From Xenoacremonium recifei (taxonomy: Eukaryota; Ascomycota; Sordariomycetes; Hypocreales; Nectriaceae): a stretch of 64,000 nucleotides of DNA. Made by a program: the position numbers and the translations under genes. This document shows, in pieces, positions 1 through 11,325 of the stretch. The notes below the pieces were generated by a model. That model made no database searches. It saw only the letters and a program-made list of their open reading frames with translations, and was not told the DNA's origin. The stretch covers positions 242,243 through 306,242 of the forward strand of contig WOFQ01000043.1 of NCBI GenBank assembly GCA_012184525.1. The letters are read 5' to 3'. The stretch's first letter is position 1. The number at the start of each line of letters is the position of its first letter.

Positions 1-2551
1 TTAACCAAGCTGCAGAGATGATGGAAAAGCAAGCCCGTGCCTTGGAAGAGAGATCAATTTTCCAGAGAGTGCTTGCTTTGGAGATAACATCCAAAAAAGA
101 AGAAGTCGCCTGGCCCCGTCACAACCTTCCTGTAGCAAGGAATGGATGGTTCTACGGTCGCAAAGACATTCTGAAAGAACTAGATTCCCATTTAATGCCG
201 ACTGATGTGCACAAGCCACTTTCCTCTATCGCTCTCTACGGCTTGGGAGGAATTGGCAAGACACAAACAGCCCTCGCATACGCATACCAAAAACTTGAAG
301 ACTTAGATGCGGTGCTCTGGATATCAGCAGAAGATCAACTCTCTATACAACACAGCTTTAGCAAGGTTGCTGTCAATGGCCTAAAGCTTAAGGGTGCACA
401 CCCCCAAGCTTACCAAGAGAACATGATCTTAGTGCTCAATTGGTTACAAAATACATGTAAGACAAGCCCCATAGACGTCATTTCAGAGCATTGACCGCTC
501 CTAGCTGCGAAGTGGTTGTTGATATTCGACAACGTTGATAGCCACGAAGTTCTCGACAATTGCTGGCCTACCTCACGTCACGGAGCCGTGCTCGTGACTA
601 CCAGGGATGTTCTTGTTGCGTCCCTCCCAATAGACAAGGGCTTAGAAGTCAACGAGTTTGAGGTAGAGGAGGGCGCCAAATTCCTGCTTCACATGGCCGA
701 CAAAAGAAAGCCGATGGAAGGTGAACTGGAAGCTGCCAAGCATGTCACCACCCAGCTTGGTGGCTTGCCCCTTGCACTAAATCAAATGGCAGCACTCATT
801 AACGCAAGAAGTTTCTCTATTGGAGAATTCGAGGTGATGTATACGAAACATGCACAACGTCTGCACAAGCAAAAGAAGAGCGGATATAAGTACTTAGGCT
901 ACGAGCATGCTCTCGACACGGTCTGGGAAATCTCCTTCGCGAATCTCGGCGATGACGCCCGGGCCTGTCTTGGAGTGCTCAGCTTTCTTTCCCCTGATTC
1001 AGTCCCCTCGGAAGTATTTACGACCATAGACCCTGCTATGCTACCTGATATACTTTCCTTCTGTGAAGATGAGTTGAGGTAAGCATTAAACCCTACCCAG
1101 GGTTCTCAAATTGATAGGTGATAGCTTGGGAGATACCCTAGAGGAATTGACGCATCATGCCTTGGTAAGAAGAAATATTGACGAGGGAACCTTCCGGATC
1201 CATCGACTGGTACAAGCAGAATATCGCACAAGAATGGATAACCAGCAGGACGAGTTTGATGCTGCTACTCAGTTGCTTCTTGACAAGTTCCCTTCCCAGC
1301 GGTCAAATAAGTATGACGACGAAGAATGGATTCTGTACGAGCGATATATACCGCAAGTCCTTGCCCTTGCAAGAAATTACAATGACTCTCAGACAAAACC
1401 ACAGCCTCTTCAACCTACTATGGATTTTGTTAGCCTTCTCACTAACGCGGCAAAGTATGATGGGGAAAACACATTTGGTAGCATCTGGCTAATTCTCGGC
1501 AGTGCCATACATGATAACGACACTACGGGCTCTGTACCGCTAATGCTTGATACCGCGGATAAAGCATTCCATAAGAGTCCAAAGGATAAGCAAGATCGGC
1601 TGTTATGGGCCTTCGTACAGTCATTGAAGTGTATGTACCATTTCTGCACGTCGGAATTCGCCAGGTCAGAAAGAGAAATGACAGAAGGCCTTGAAATTCG
1701 TTTAACCCTATTGCCCCACGACGACTTGCTCTTAGCTTTGGCATATAGCTGGCTCAGTATGGCTATTGGAGCCCAGGGCCGTTATGAGGAGGGTCTTGAC
1801 TACCTCCTTAAAGCTGGAAAAGTACTAGAGGGACCGGCTGGGAAGATTCCCACGAGAAAGTTAATTTGGGGATATAATACTTCGCGGAACTACTACTGTC
1901 TAGGAAAGTATCAACAAGCCGAGGCTTTGTTGACTGAGGCCTTGGCAGATGCCGATAGGCTGCAAAGTTGGTATATGCAGGTCTAGTAAGTTGTAAATCC
2001 TCTTTCACTGAGACTAGACCGGAGTGTTTACTGACATGACGCAGTGGTCATCTCACATTTACGTCTCTTCGAACAAGAATGAACATGCTTGATGACGCTA
2101 AAAATCACGTTGATGTTGCAAAAGGGATATTGGAAACCTCTGGGTTAGCCGCCCGTTTCAGCTGGCTTAGCTCCTACTGCGCATATCGCGATGGAGATGT
2201 TGCTGAAAAGCAAGGTCGTATTAAAGATGCCATGTGAGTAATTCTCTGCTATTATCCTTGAGACATCTAGGCAAGATATTTTGTACTGTATGATAGCTAA
2301 CTCAGCCAAGTAACCAAATGGAACGAGCCGTGGCTATCGGTAAGCTTGTGAAAGTGCCGACTGGTATACTCAGCAGATGTATCCACGCCTACTCTCGGGT
2401 ACTAGCCAAAGATCCTTCGCGGTTAGATGAGTCAGAGAGGCAGCGGGTCGAGGCCAGACGGGTGAGATCGCAGTTACCTGACGGTGGCGGTGATTTGAAT
2501 GACGAAAGTGACGAAGCCTTCGAAGCTCTAGTGAAGATGGACCACAGATAA
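1..2551 (+). CDS. NB-ARC / TPR STAND (NLR-like) protein, 5' partial
   Basis: The frame is open at the left edge, so the N-terminal effector domain lies outside the window. Proposed exons are <1-456, 505-1062, 1118-1985, 2045-2233 and 2311-2551, giving 769 visible residues. The NTPase core is clear: P-loop GLGGIGKT near nt 240-263, Walker B KWLLIFDNVD joined exactly across the first intron, a VTTRD sensor, and GLPLAL. After it comes a helical region with TPR character (for example RYEEGLDYLLKAG). Fungal proteins of this build are STAND switches linked to non-self recognition and regulated cell death; the trigger of this one is unknown. The second intron is the least certain, because the frame closes at TAA 1080 and I used the donor at 1063 to keep it open. 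Seen: motifs. Inferred: role. Confidence 0.8.
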
Positions 2552-2922
2552 GGAGTGTCCGTACCTAGAGGCAAGATTATACTGGTAACATGCACGAAGA
2601 TGAGAGGAAGTCACAAAACAAAATAAGCAACGACGAAAGCAGGATAACTCCCACGCCATTCATTCACGTCAAACGTTACAATATACTACACACGACATAT
2701 TGTTAATTTCTTATATTCGTAATATTAAATACAGTCCTCTCATTCACTCTCGATATTGCTGACTCGCATTCTCACGTGTGTCTCATGAGCCACATTCCCG
2801 GCCCTTTCGCAACCTGCCTGTGCCGTTGATGGCAAGAAGCTCATGTTCGTCTGGCTCACACCCCCATGAATTGACTTTTCTGTTTGTTTTAATCCCGTCA
2901 AGAATTCGAGATCTTAGTATGT
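2552..2922. other. Convergent intergenic spacer
   Basis: This 371 bp stretch lies between the ends of the NB-ARC/TPR gene and the first Zn2Cys6 regulator. It is AT-rich around 2670-2730, as expected for 3' ends, and I see no gene in it. Confidence 0.6.
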
Positions 2923-5160
2923 TTAAGAAGTCCAAGTCCTCATTTCGTTCCCAAGCAGCATATCGCTGATGCCCTCCCAATGCATTTCATGCCAAAAGCG
3001 AGAATCGGAGGTTTCTCCGAATTCAAGGAAACCAAACCCAGCATCCTGAGAGTTAGGCCCAAAGCTTTCTGTATCTAATGATGCAAAGGGGTTTGGGGGG
3101 AATGTTGGAGGTGGCAACCCAGCTGGGACGAGGCTAGTACCATCCTTATCTCTCGCTGGGACCAACGCATCCTCAAGCTGTGCTAAAGACTCCGAGGGGG
3201 GGAAAAAGTCCATCGGTGTGTCAATTGTTCTTGCGGTTATGGTATCCGAGTCCTTTGTGACAGAAGTTGCAGCCCTCTGATCAGGTTGCCCGGTCAAAAA
3301 TTCGAGAACCATGGAGTTGAGTTCCTCAACAACTGTCAGCCAGCGCTGCATTGTGCCTGGAGTTGTTGGGTTTCCCATGTACTTCGCCGCAATGTTTGTA
3401 CACACTTGGAGAAGCTTCCGAGGCTCGGCGGCGTTGCTCGGTTTCTTCTGCCCAACAGCACAGATTATACTCAACACCAGAACGAGGGCAGAGGAATAGA
3501 GATAATATGAGTCAAACCATATTACGGCGTTGAACTTTCCAAGATTATTGAGCTTCTGTAGCAACAAACTCGACGAAATGCCTGACTCCATGCACACTTT
3601 GGACATGGATACAAGATTTTCGGGAAGTGAATGGCCCTTGTTGTTTGACAAGGCAGTGAATCGTGCAAGAAGGGCATTGCGCGATATGAGCGACACCACG
3701 TAGTGATATTGTATGTGGAGGAGGATGAGAGGGCGCTGAAACGAAGGAGGCATTGCGTCAATGAGATCTGGTGTGAGATGCTTGGGAAGGGCCGAGCGCC
3801 ACCGGGAGAGCTCCCTCAATAACCCTGCAGCCGGAGAGAGAGGCCCAGTTGAACTTTCTTTGGACACCTCGGATACAACTCTGCAAGCCGAGCCAAGTAT
3901 GACGACAAGACGATTTGCCCAAGTAACATACTCTGGAGGATTGTGAGCGCTCATATCGAGAATTGACTCTCGAGGAGAGCTTCCAAGATGTTTGGCGTTA
4001 TCAATAACGCTGGGCCGGTCATGGGATGAGACCTGTAGTTGTTCAAACATATAAAGCGTCCACCACACTCTTTTCCTCATTTCTCGTGAAAGAGGCGTCC
4101 CATTCGTCTCAAGGGTGTCCTTATGCAACCCAATAGCGAAGCCGATGCGAACAGCAGCACCAGTAAGAGTCCAGCAGGTATCCCGGGAGTTAGTGTGATG
4201 CAGGTAGAGGGAGGCCAACATCAAAGCCTGTATTGAAGTCAAGCTTGATGTGAAAATGACCTTGGATAGCAGAGACTGGATCTGACACCACCACTTCTCT
4301 TCCTGCTCCTCCCGTATCTCTGCGGTACAGAGTCGGCGCGCTAGGATCAGCACACACAGAAAAACACATAGCCAAGAGGGGTCAACCGAGTTTGGCGCTT
4401 TGCACCACTCGTCTATTCTCTCGAGAAATGTGGCCTCGTGGAGAACAGGGAAATCGACATTGACTTGTTCGAAATAAACTTGAACAAGCTGCAAGACGAC
4501 TGTGTAATTGGTCTGGGAAGTTTCGGGTACTGAAGAAAGACTAGAAACAGGAGATGCGGCACTTGCTATAGAGTGAATGTCCATGACTTCGAGCTGATCT
4601 GTTCCTGAGGCTGCTGATGTGGGCCTGACTCTGCTGCTGGCTGGATTTGGTCCAAAGAGGAACATTCTTCCCACAGTTCGATCTGGGTTTCGACTGACTA
4701 GTGCTCGTAACTTCATCTGAAAAAAGTAGGAGCTCGCTTGACCGATGTACTGATCTTGGCCTTGAAGGTCGTGTACAAGTTGTTCGTTCTCTTTTTCACA
4801 GTCCTTGTCACCACCGCTGCCATGGCTGTCACCAGATAATGAGTCTTCGGGCACAGGAATACCCAGCGACCGGGCCATCTCCTGCATATTCTCAATGCTA
4901 CTGAGATCGGCCTCGGGCATAAGACCTTTGACAAGACTTTCCAGAATGGCCATACGGTTGCTGTGAGACTCAATGCTGCCATATATGCGTTGCTTACGCG
5001 GCTTGGTAATGACGCACTCGTAGCCGTATTTCAGACAATGGCGGCATTTGTCTTGGCCGGGCCACGTACTGCACTTTTGCTTCCTAGTCTTGCAGCGATC
5101 ACAGCTATGCTCCGTTCTTCTCCTTTGCTCCAGAGGAACTCGTCGGCTTTTGCTACTCAT
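2923..5160 (-). CDS. Zn2Cys6 fungal transcription factor
   Basis: A 745-residue protein encoded without introns. The N-terminal binuclear cluster begins at about residue 19 with the spacing CX2CX6CX8CX2CX6C (CDRC...KC...KCRHC...EC), followed by a basic linker with RKQR. The middle region carries the fungal-specific regulatory domain (PF04082 type), seen in segments such as ASLYLHHTNSRDTCWTLTGA and RKRVWWTLYMFE at about residues 310-370. Such proteins bind CGG-containing promoter sites as dimers. It is divergent from the MFS gene at 5998 across 837 bp and close to a monooxygenase/decarboxylase pair, so it may be the local regulator of that module; this is inferred from position only. The ATG at 5160 gives a normal N-terminus close to the zinc cluster. 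Confidence 0.9.
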   Translation of the reverse strand: MSSKSRRVPLEQRRRTEHSCDRCKTRKQKCSTWPGQDKCRHCLKYGYECVITKPRKQRIYGSIESHSNRMAILESLVKGLMPEADLSSIENMQEMARSLGIPVPEDSLSGDSHGSGGDKDCEKENEQLVHDLQGQDQYIGQASSYFFQMKLRALVSRNPDRTVGRMFLFGPNPASSRVRPTSAASGTDQLEVMDIHSIASAASPVSSLSSVPETSQTNYTVVLQLVQVYFEQVNVDFPVLHEATFLERIDEWCKAPNSVDPSWLCVFLCVLILARRLCTAEIREEQEEKWWCQIQSLLSKVIFTSSLTSIQALMLASLYLHHTNSRDTCWTLTGAAVRIGFAIGLHKDTLETNGTPLSREMRKRVWWTLYMFEQLQVSSHDRPSVIDNAKHLGSSPRESILDMSAHNPPEYVTWANRLVVILGSACRVVSEVSKESSTGPLSPAAGLLRELSRWRSALPKHLTPDLIDAMPPSFQRPLILLHIQYHYVVSLISRNALLARFTALSNNKGHSLPENLVSMSKVCMESGISSSLLLQKLNNLGKFNAVIWFDSYYLYSSALVLVLSIICAVGQKKPSNAAEPRKLLQVCTNIAAKYMGNPTTPGTMQRWLTVVEELNSMVLEFLTGQPDQRAATSVTKDSDTITARTIDTPMDFFPPSESLAQLEDALVPARDKDGTSLVPAGLPPPTFPPNPFASLDTESFGPNSQDAGFGFLEFGETSDSRFWHEMHWEGISDMLLGNEMRTWTS

Positions 5161-5997
5161 GACTGCAGCCTATAGTCCTGACTTTGTCAGGCAAATCGGC
5201 AGCTTTGGGGAGCGGAGCGGATTCGGAGCCGCGAAACGAGCTGGAAACGAGATTTGGTAGATGCTTGCCTGTACGCTCGGAGAAGAGACAAGGTAGCAAA
5301 CTCCCGTCAACCCTTTGGCGTTGTCCATGGACCCGGCTGGAACTCGCTGGAGTTGATAGATTGTCGTCGCAAGGAGTTCGTATCGCGGGTTGCATGCATG
5401 CCGCAGGCCAACTTCTCCGCACTCAAATTTTCTCTAACCTGGAGCAGCCAAGTTTGAACGCCGATGTGGACCATTTCCTTGATAGCGCAACCGGTTCATC
5501 GGGTTTAAGAATGGTTCAGAGATAAGGCTAGGGTTAAGAGACTTGGAAAGGGATTCAGAACGAAGCCTGCATGGTCAAAAGTCTCTCTCCGGCAAAAGAC
5601 AGGCGATGCGGCGTGGTAACTGATAAGCAGCGAGTCGGTCCCGTCCGGACCCTTGACTTCTGCCACGCGACCTGTCACAGTCCTATCTCGGAGTCTACAA
5701 GCTGGATGCGCCTCTCCGCATTTCGGGTCTCAAAGCTCCGCGGAATGTCTGCAAGCCGCAACCCTCAATCCCGCCTGTTATAGCCCGCAGCGCAAGCTCG
5801 CCGCTGCTCTCGGCGCATCAACGCCAACCAAGGCTTATCAGCCTGGTCACAAGACGAGGGTGGCCATGCAAGGTTATAAGACTCCGTGTTCATGTAACCT
5901 GGTCGATCCCATCACCTAAAGCAGGACTGGCACTGGGTAGTTCTCTGAAACCATCTTTCTACCCACCAGTCTTCCCTTAGAGCCAGACGAAGTGACC
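5161..5997. promoter_or_regulatory. Divergent promoter between regulator and MFS transporter
   Basis: This 837 bp spacer separates two gene starts that point away from each other. A TATAAG element at 5875-5880 sits about 120 bp before the MFS start. Several CGG/CCG triplets occur, as would suit Zn2Cys6 binding, but I could not single out a convincing site. No gene seen. Confidence 0.45.
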
Positions 5998-7788
5998 ATG
6001 GTTCTCGACATTAAAGAACCTCTCTCCACGAACATGGATCAGATGTCTAAGACCTCCGACGCGGAAAAGAATGACTCGCCGGCGTTGAAGTGCACAAAGC
6101 ATGGCATCCCTCTGGTTCCGCAGCCGAGTGATGACCCTGATGATCCATTGGTAAGCACAGTCTCAGACGACCAAAGTTTCAATTACTGAAGCCAACAACT
6201 CATCTCTTTGACAGAACTGGGGACCTATCAAGAAGCATGTCGCTCTCTTTATACTTGCCCTCGAGTCATTCCTTGTCAAGTTCTCGGCGACATTGATCGT
6301 AAGGTCTCAAATATTCTCGTCTTGGAAGATCACCCATTAACAAACCTATAGGCACCAGGTGCACTCACATTGGCGAAGCAATTCAACACAGCGGCATCCA
6401 AGGCAACGTATATCGGATCCGCGCCGTCGATCTTATATGCTCTGGCTCCCCTGTTTTGGATCCCTCTCAGCGTCCGCGTTGGGCGCCGACCTTGTCTCCT
6501 AGTTGGGCAGATAATCGCAATGCTGGCTGCTTTAGGTGTTGCTCGATCGGAGTCGTATGCTCAGGCTCTTGGATGCCGTATGCTTGCTGGCTTTGGCGGC
6601 AGCGTGGGCATCTGCATTAGTCCGGCAGCCATTTCTGACATGTTCTTCCTACATCAGAAAGGCACTCGTATGGGAGTGAACAGTATCTTGCTTGTCGTCG
6701 CTCCTTATATCGGTAAAAACAATGTCTGTTGGATTTTAATGTCCTTTGCTAATATCAAATAGGAGGAGTTGCTGGAGGATCCGTTCAACAGAATCCCAAG
6801 TTGGGTTGGAGATGGGCCATGTACATTTCAGCCATAACATACGCTTTTCAGTTTGTAGCTCAACTACTCTTCGGTAAGTTACTATCTTCACTAATAGCTG
6901 CCTCTACGGTACTTATTCTTCTAGTTCCTGAAACAATCTACGAAAGAGAGGTTGCTGCCCAAGAATCGCCGGAGAAAAAGAACACTCTTAGCCGACGGCT
7001 CGGTTTTCGCACTCCCACAAATCCGAACGAAACTTGGGCCCAAACCTTCCGCAGACCCTACGCGATGTTTCAATATCCAGCCGTTGTCCTTCCCTCTTTT
7101 TGGGTCTCAGTTGCCGTGATGACCGAGGTCGCCAACACGGCGGGATTCTCGCTGAACTTTGGTGCCAAAAGCCGTTTCCATTTTACTACAGCGCAGGTGG
7201 GCTTTTGCTTTTTCTCAGGCCTAATCGGTGCCGTCTTCGGTGAGATGTGTGCTGGACCCCTCTGTGACCTGACGACAAGACGGTCTCTAAAGCGAGGAGA
7301 TGTTTGGCGGCCTGAGAAGTTGCTGAAGCTCAGCCTGACAGGACTTGTGACTATTGCGGTGAGCACTGATCCGTAGCTGATATAGATGAGTAGATTTCTG
7401 ACCATATTTTTAGGTCGGCCTCTTGGTCTATGGACTCGAGCTCGAGTATGGCACTCATTGGGCACCTCCACTGGCTGGAATGGGTCTTTTTGTTTTTGGC
7501 CAGGAGATCATCGTCACTGTTGTGATGACTTACATGACGGATTGCTATCCAGGACGTGCTGGAGAGGTTGCCATCGTGTTTCAGTTCTTCTTCAACCTCA
7601 TGTGCTTCCCTCCCCCATTTTTTACCCCTCAATGGATCGATGAAGATGGAGGCGCCAAGGTACCTTACATCGTGTATGCTCTTTTGCCCGTTGTCCTGTT
7701 TCCTGTATGCATTGGGCTTTTCATGTGGAAAGGCACAGCAATTCGCCGCAAGGGAGCATTCTCGGCTATTTTCAGGTCAACAAACTAA
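5998..7788 (+). CDS. MFS transporter (drug:H+ antiporter-like)
   Basis: Exons 5998-6150, 6215-6298, 6352-6712, 6763-6873, 6925-7358 and 7414-7788 join in frame to 505 residues; all introns are 50-64 bp with GT..AG. The protein has a soluble N-terminus, then hydrophobic segments with the MFS loop RVGRRP after the second helix, GWRWAMYIS in the middle of the N-terminal half, and a long central cytoplasmic loop (residues near 230-290) containing PETIYE. It belongs to the plasma-membrane MFS group common next to catabolic and secondary-metabolite genes. Position next to a flavin monooxygenase and a decarboxylase suggests uptake or export of an aromatic acid, which is inferred. Start ATG 5998 is chosen because the preceding in-frame codon at 5992 is GTG. 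Confidence 0.88.
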
Positions 7789-8152
7789 GGGCAATGAGTG
7801 TTGCAGAAGTCCATATGGCCTCGGACATGAGTCCGCATGCGACGGACTTGCCCCAGAACCCGCATAACTTTCAGTTTACACACTATTTTATTGTAGTGGT
7901 TATTTGTTTGACAATGCAGTAATCTCTTAGGCCAGTAGAAAGTCATTTCAGCTCCTGTGAGCTTCCATTGCTTCATCTTAAAGAGCAGATAAAACTACCC
8001 ATGTTGCTATTCCGAATTCTCCCAATAGTAATATTCTATTCTGTGCCTCCTATAAAATCCAATGATGGTTTCTGTTTTCATAGTGGTTTTGATTCTCAAG
8101 CTGATTCTAACGTTTTAACTAGGAATAAGATGTAGACTTTCCTCAGAATATC
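7789..8152. other. Convergent intergenic spacer
   Basis: This 364 bp AT-rich spacer lies between the ends of the MFS gene and the flavin monooxygenase. No gene or obvious structure seen. Confidence 0.6.
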
Positions 8153-9594
8153 CTACAGCCGCGTCAACTTCTTCAACTTCTTGAAGGATCGATCTGCCTC
8201 CTTCAGATCTCCCTCCAAGTCATGCTCCCAGATCCAAAGAAATCTTTGGTTCAAGTTCTCCGCGATTTTGACCATGTCCTCTCCGATCTTTGGATGGTTG
8301 AAGGCATAAACTTGTCCAGCTTCCTGGCTCGTTCTAACGACTCGTTGCGCTCGTGGTCGTCGGATAGCGTCATAAGCGTGGAATGCTAGAGGTAGCTCTC
8401 TGGAATTCTTCACCTGTCCTAGGATATGTGATAGCACCAGAGCATCTTCTATACATTGACCCGCTCCGGAAGCCTGGTGCGGTGTTGTGGCGTGCGCGGA
8501 GTCTCCCAACAGACAGATCAACCCGTTATAGTAGGTAGGCGTATCCATGTGATGATGGAGTGACCATTGGCGCGGTTCCGCCCACTTCATTCAAATCCGT
8601 CAGTATCTGTATGGTAGGATTGCCCGAAAGATCATGGAAGACTCACATCAAGAAGCTTTACTAGTCTCTCGTCGACTCCCTCCGCAAAGTCAGCCTGCAT
8701 CTCCTCTTTGGTCACCCATTTTGTCCACTGGTCGTGTGTCCAGGGCTTGTCGGTGTATTTGAAGGCCACCAAATTACATTGGGTGCCTCTGGAGATTGGG
8801 AAGGTGATGAAGGTGACATCCTTGCCAATAAAAGCTTTCGAATCGCCAGCATGGTGCCCAATGATCTTCATCGCATCTTCCATCGGAATGATAGATCTGT
8901 AAACATACTTCCCGCTGAAGGTTGCTCGCACTTCTTGAGGATACTCGTCACCAAGAACAAATTGGCGGGTTGGGCCTTTACCTCCATCGCACCCAACCAC
9001 GGCAGACGCCTCAGCCACCTCACCGTCCTCAAATGTAATCGTGACCTTACATTTCCCTTGCACTATCGCCTTGACACGCTTGCTAAATCGCACTGTTTCT
9101 CGAGGGATCATGCTCGTAAGAATGTCCAACAAGTCTTTGCGGTGCGCACTGGTGCGATCGTAGCACTCGGCTCCAAAAGGCGCCGGCTCCCACCCACGCT
9201 TTTCCCCGAAGCCATCTTCAGCATAAAGAGCTTCCATCATGACGTTGTCTTTTCCGGGCGTGAGGTTGCCCGAAGAGATTCCGTAGTATAGGGTACGAAG
9301 CTTAGGGTCAATCATGTCCATAGCCCGCAGGGCATTCGGCCCAAGACCGACGCCAGCGCCGACGATACTGTATTCAGCGGCCGACTCGTAGAGGGTGTAT
9401 GGCACATTGTTCTTTAAACAGCCGATAGCAAAAGTAAGCCCGCCAATGCCAGCCCCAATGATGGCGATCTTGAACGGAGGTTCGCCATCATTCGACGTTG
9501 AGCCAAGAGAAGGGGTGAACTTGTCCTCGGCCGAGTTCTTTCGTGGCGCAGATGAAAAGAAAAAGCTAAGAGACCTAATGCACGAAAGAGCCAT
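8153..9594 (-). CDS. FAD-dependent monooxygenase, salicylate hydroxylase-like
   Basis: Two exons (9594-8647 and 8584-8153, 62 bp intron) give 459 residues. The order of motifs is that of class A flavoprotein hydroxylases: Rossmann GAGIGG at residues 47-52, the arginine of the HRKDLL segment near 152, the DG motif in VVGCDGG near 200-205, and the flavin-ribityl GD motif LLGDSAH near 343-347. These enzymes use NAD(P)H and O2 to hydroxylate, often with decarboxylation, an aromatic acid ring. The N-terminal 40 residues before the Rossmann fold are longer than usual and hydrophobic at residues 8-15; a mitochondrial or membrane tag is possible. It is divergent from a decarboxylase (473 bp apart), which supports a shared aromatic-acid pathway. 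The exact substrate cannot be read from sequence. Confidence 0.88.
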
Positions 9595-10067
9595 TCTGTC
9601 TTTACTTCAATGGCCGGCTTTGCAGGAACGAAGTCACTTTGACGCTCTCTCGAAAGAAAAGAGATGGAGATTTAATCCATTCGACGATCCGAGAGCGCCG
9701 GATCCTTATAGCCGCTCCTAGAATACTTCGCATTTACCGTAATATTTTCGCCGCAAGATGAGTTTCCTTCGCGCCTGCCATAGCCAGGAGCTGAACGAAC
9801 TTGTGGTCGGACCTTGCCGTTGGACATTTGGCTTGCGGATGCAAACAGACCGCGTCGGCAGCATACAAACCACGGTGTGGAGATGTGATTCTCTGGCGCA
9901 TCATGAGCGTCTTGCAAGCATCCGAAACTCCGAAAGCAATCAACTTAGTTCTCGGGTCTTTTGATCGGGGTTTCCCAGATCTCTTCGCGAGAACTTTCGA
10001 GTGTCCCTACTTGTAATCCGGAAACCGACAAGTCAATCCTCAGTTTGTCCTCAACATCTCCAGCAGC
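9595..10067. promoter_or_regulatory. Divergent promoter between monooxygenase and decarboxylase
   Basis: This 473 bp stretch holds both starts. A TATAAG element on the minus strand (9710-9705) lies about 110 bp before the monooxygenase ATG. The shared spacer makes co-regulation likely. No gene seen. Confidence 0.45.
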
Positions 10068-11213
10068 ATGACTTCGACTGCTACCTCAATAGCTCGAACC
10101 GGAGGGTGCAAGCTTGTCGTCGATGTCCACACTCACCTCTATCCGGCTCCCTATATTGAGCTTCTCAAGAATCGCACAGAGATTCCTTACATTCGTCCTT
10201 TTCCTCCATCTAATCAGCTTTGCCTCTGTAACCGCCCTCCACAAAATGCTAGTAGCAATGCAAACAACTCCGCAGCCCACAAGACACCGCCGGGACGAGT
10301 TCTTCATCCTCACTACTACGACATTGCGGAGAAGGTTGCCTTCATGGACCACCACCAGATTGGCGTTTCCGTCATCTCTCTCGGGAATCCTTGGCTGGAC
10401 TTCCTGCCTCCTGACACTGCGGGAGAAACTTCCCAAGAGATCAATGACGCGACTAATACAATTTGCAATGAGTACCCGGGTCGTCTATTCTTCTTCGGTG
10501 CCTTGCCGTTAAGCGCGCCAGAGAAGGTCATCCTAGCCGAAATAGATCGTCTCAAAAGTATAAGCCAAGCTCGCGGAATTGTAATGGGAACCGGTGGTCT
10601 CGGTGACGGCCTAGATGACCCCCGGTTGATTCCCATCTACAAAGCTCTAGCTGCCTCTTCGCTGCCCATATTCCTGCATCCGAACTATGGCCTTCCTGGA
10701 TCTGTATGGGGCAAGCGAGGGTCTGACTACGGCCAAGTTCTGCCTCTTTCCTTGGGCTTCCCCATGGAGACTACCATTGCCATTACACGACTGTACCTCT
10801 CAGGTGTTTTTGATGCGGTCCCGGATCTTCAAATCATCGTGGCGCACAGCGGCGGCTGTCTTCCCTTTTTAGCCGGGAGAGTTGAAGCATGTATTGAGCA
10901 CGACAAGAAGTGGGAGGCCGACGAGAGACTGACGCCAGACCGTAAGACTATGTGGGATGCTATGCGAAACAACATCTACTTGGATGGAGTCATCTTCGAC
11001 AAGGTCGGATTGCGGACGGCCATCGACGCCAGTGGGGTTGAAAGAGTGATGTTTGGCACTGACCACCCATTCTTTGCGCCATTAAACGGTCAAAAGACAT
11101 TCCCAGCCATGACGTTGAACAGGGACGCCGCAAGAGACCTGTTCCCTGATAATGATGACAGCTATGATTTGGTAATGGGGGAGAATGCTGTTCGAGTTCT
11201 GAACCTTCGATAG
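10068..11213 (+). CDS. ACMSD-like amidohydrolase-fold decarboxylase
   Basis: An intronless 381-residue protein of the amidohydrolase_2 / ACMSD family (PF04909). The metal site is visible in order: HxH at residues 21 and 23 (VDVHTHLYP), His 204 (FLHPNYG), His 260 (VAHSGG) and Asp 332 (FGTDHPFF). The family includes 2-amino-3-carboxymuconate-6-semialdehyde decarboxylase, gamma-resorcylate decarboxylase and fungal 6-methylsalicylate decarboxylases, which remove a carboxylate from (hydroxy)aromatic acids. Pairing with a divergent salicylate-hydroxylase-like enzyme and an MFS transporter points to breakdown or tailoring of a hydroxybenzoate; this is inferred. About 50 residues after residue 38 (PPSNQLC...TPPGR) are a family-typical insertion or a clade-specific loop. 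Its 3' end is only 112 bp from the convergent NLR gene. Confidence 0.9.
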   Translation: MTSTATSIARTGGCKLVVDVHTHLYPAPYIELLKNRTEIPYIRPFPPSNQLCLCNRPPQNASSNANNSAAHKTPPGRVLHPHYYDIAEKVAFMDHHQIGVSVISLGNPWLDFLPPDTAGETSQEINDATNTICNEYPGRLFFFGALPLSAPEKVILAEIDRLKSISQARGIVMGTGGLGDGLDDPRLIPIYKALAASSLPIFLHPNYGLPGSVWGKRGSDYGQVLPLSLGFPMETTIAITRLYLSGVFDAVPDLQIIVAHSGGCLPFLAGRVEACIEHDKKWEADERLTPDRKTMWDAMRNNIYLDGVIFDKVGLRTAIDASGVERVMFGTDHPFFAPLNGQKTFPAMTLNRDAARDLFPDNDDSYDLVMGENAVRVLNLR

Positions 11214-11325
11214 TCAATACAATGATTTCATGTCAAATGATGTATCTGAACAAGGTCGTTCTAATCTCGCGGGTCTGGTCACCCCTAAGCATTTGTAATG
11301 AGCCAGATCTTCTGACTTCTCGCCA

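Noticed and set aside
1079..1100. 22-bp intron in the NB-ARC/TPR gene
   Set aside because: It would keep the frame but is far shorter than any workable fungal intron; the donor at 1063 gives a normal 55-bp intron.
5992..5997. Start of the MFS gene two codons earlier
   Set aside because: The codon at 5992 is GTG; the ATG at 5998 in a CACC-like context is the expected eukaryotic start.
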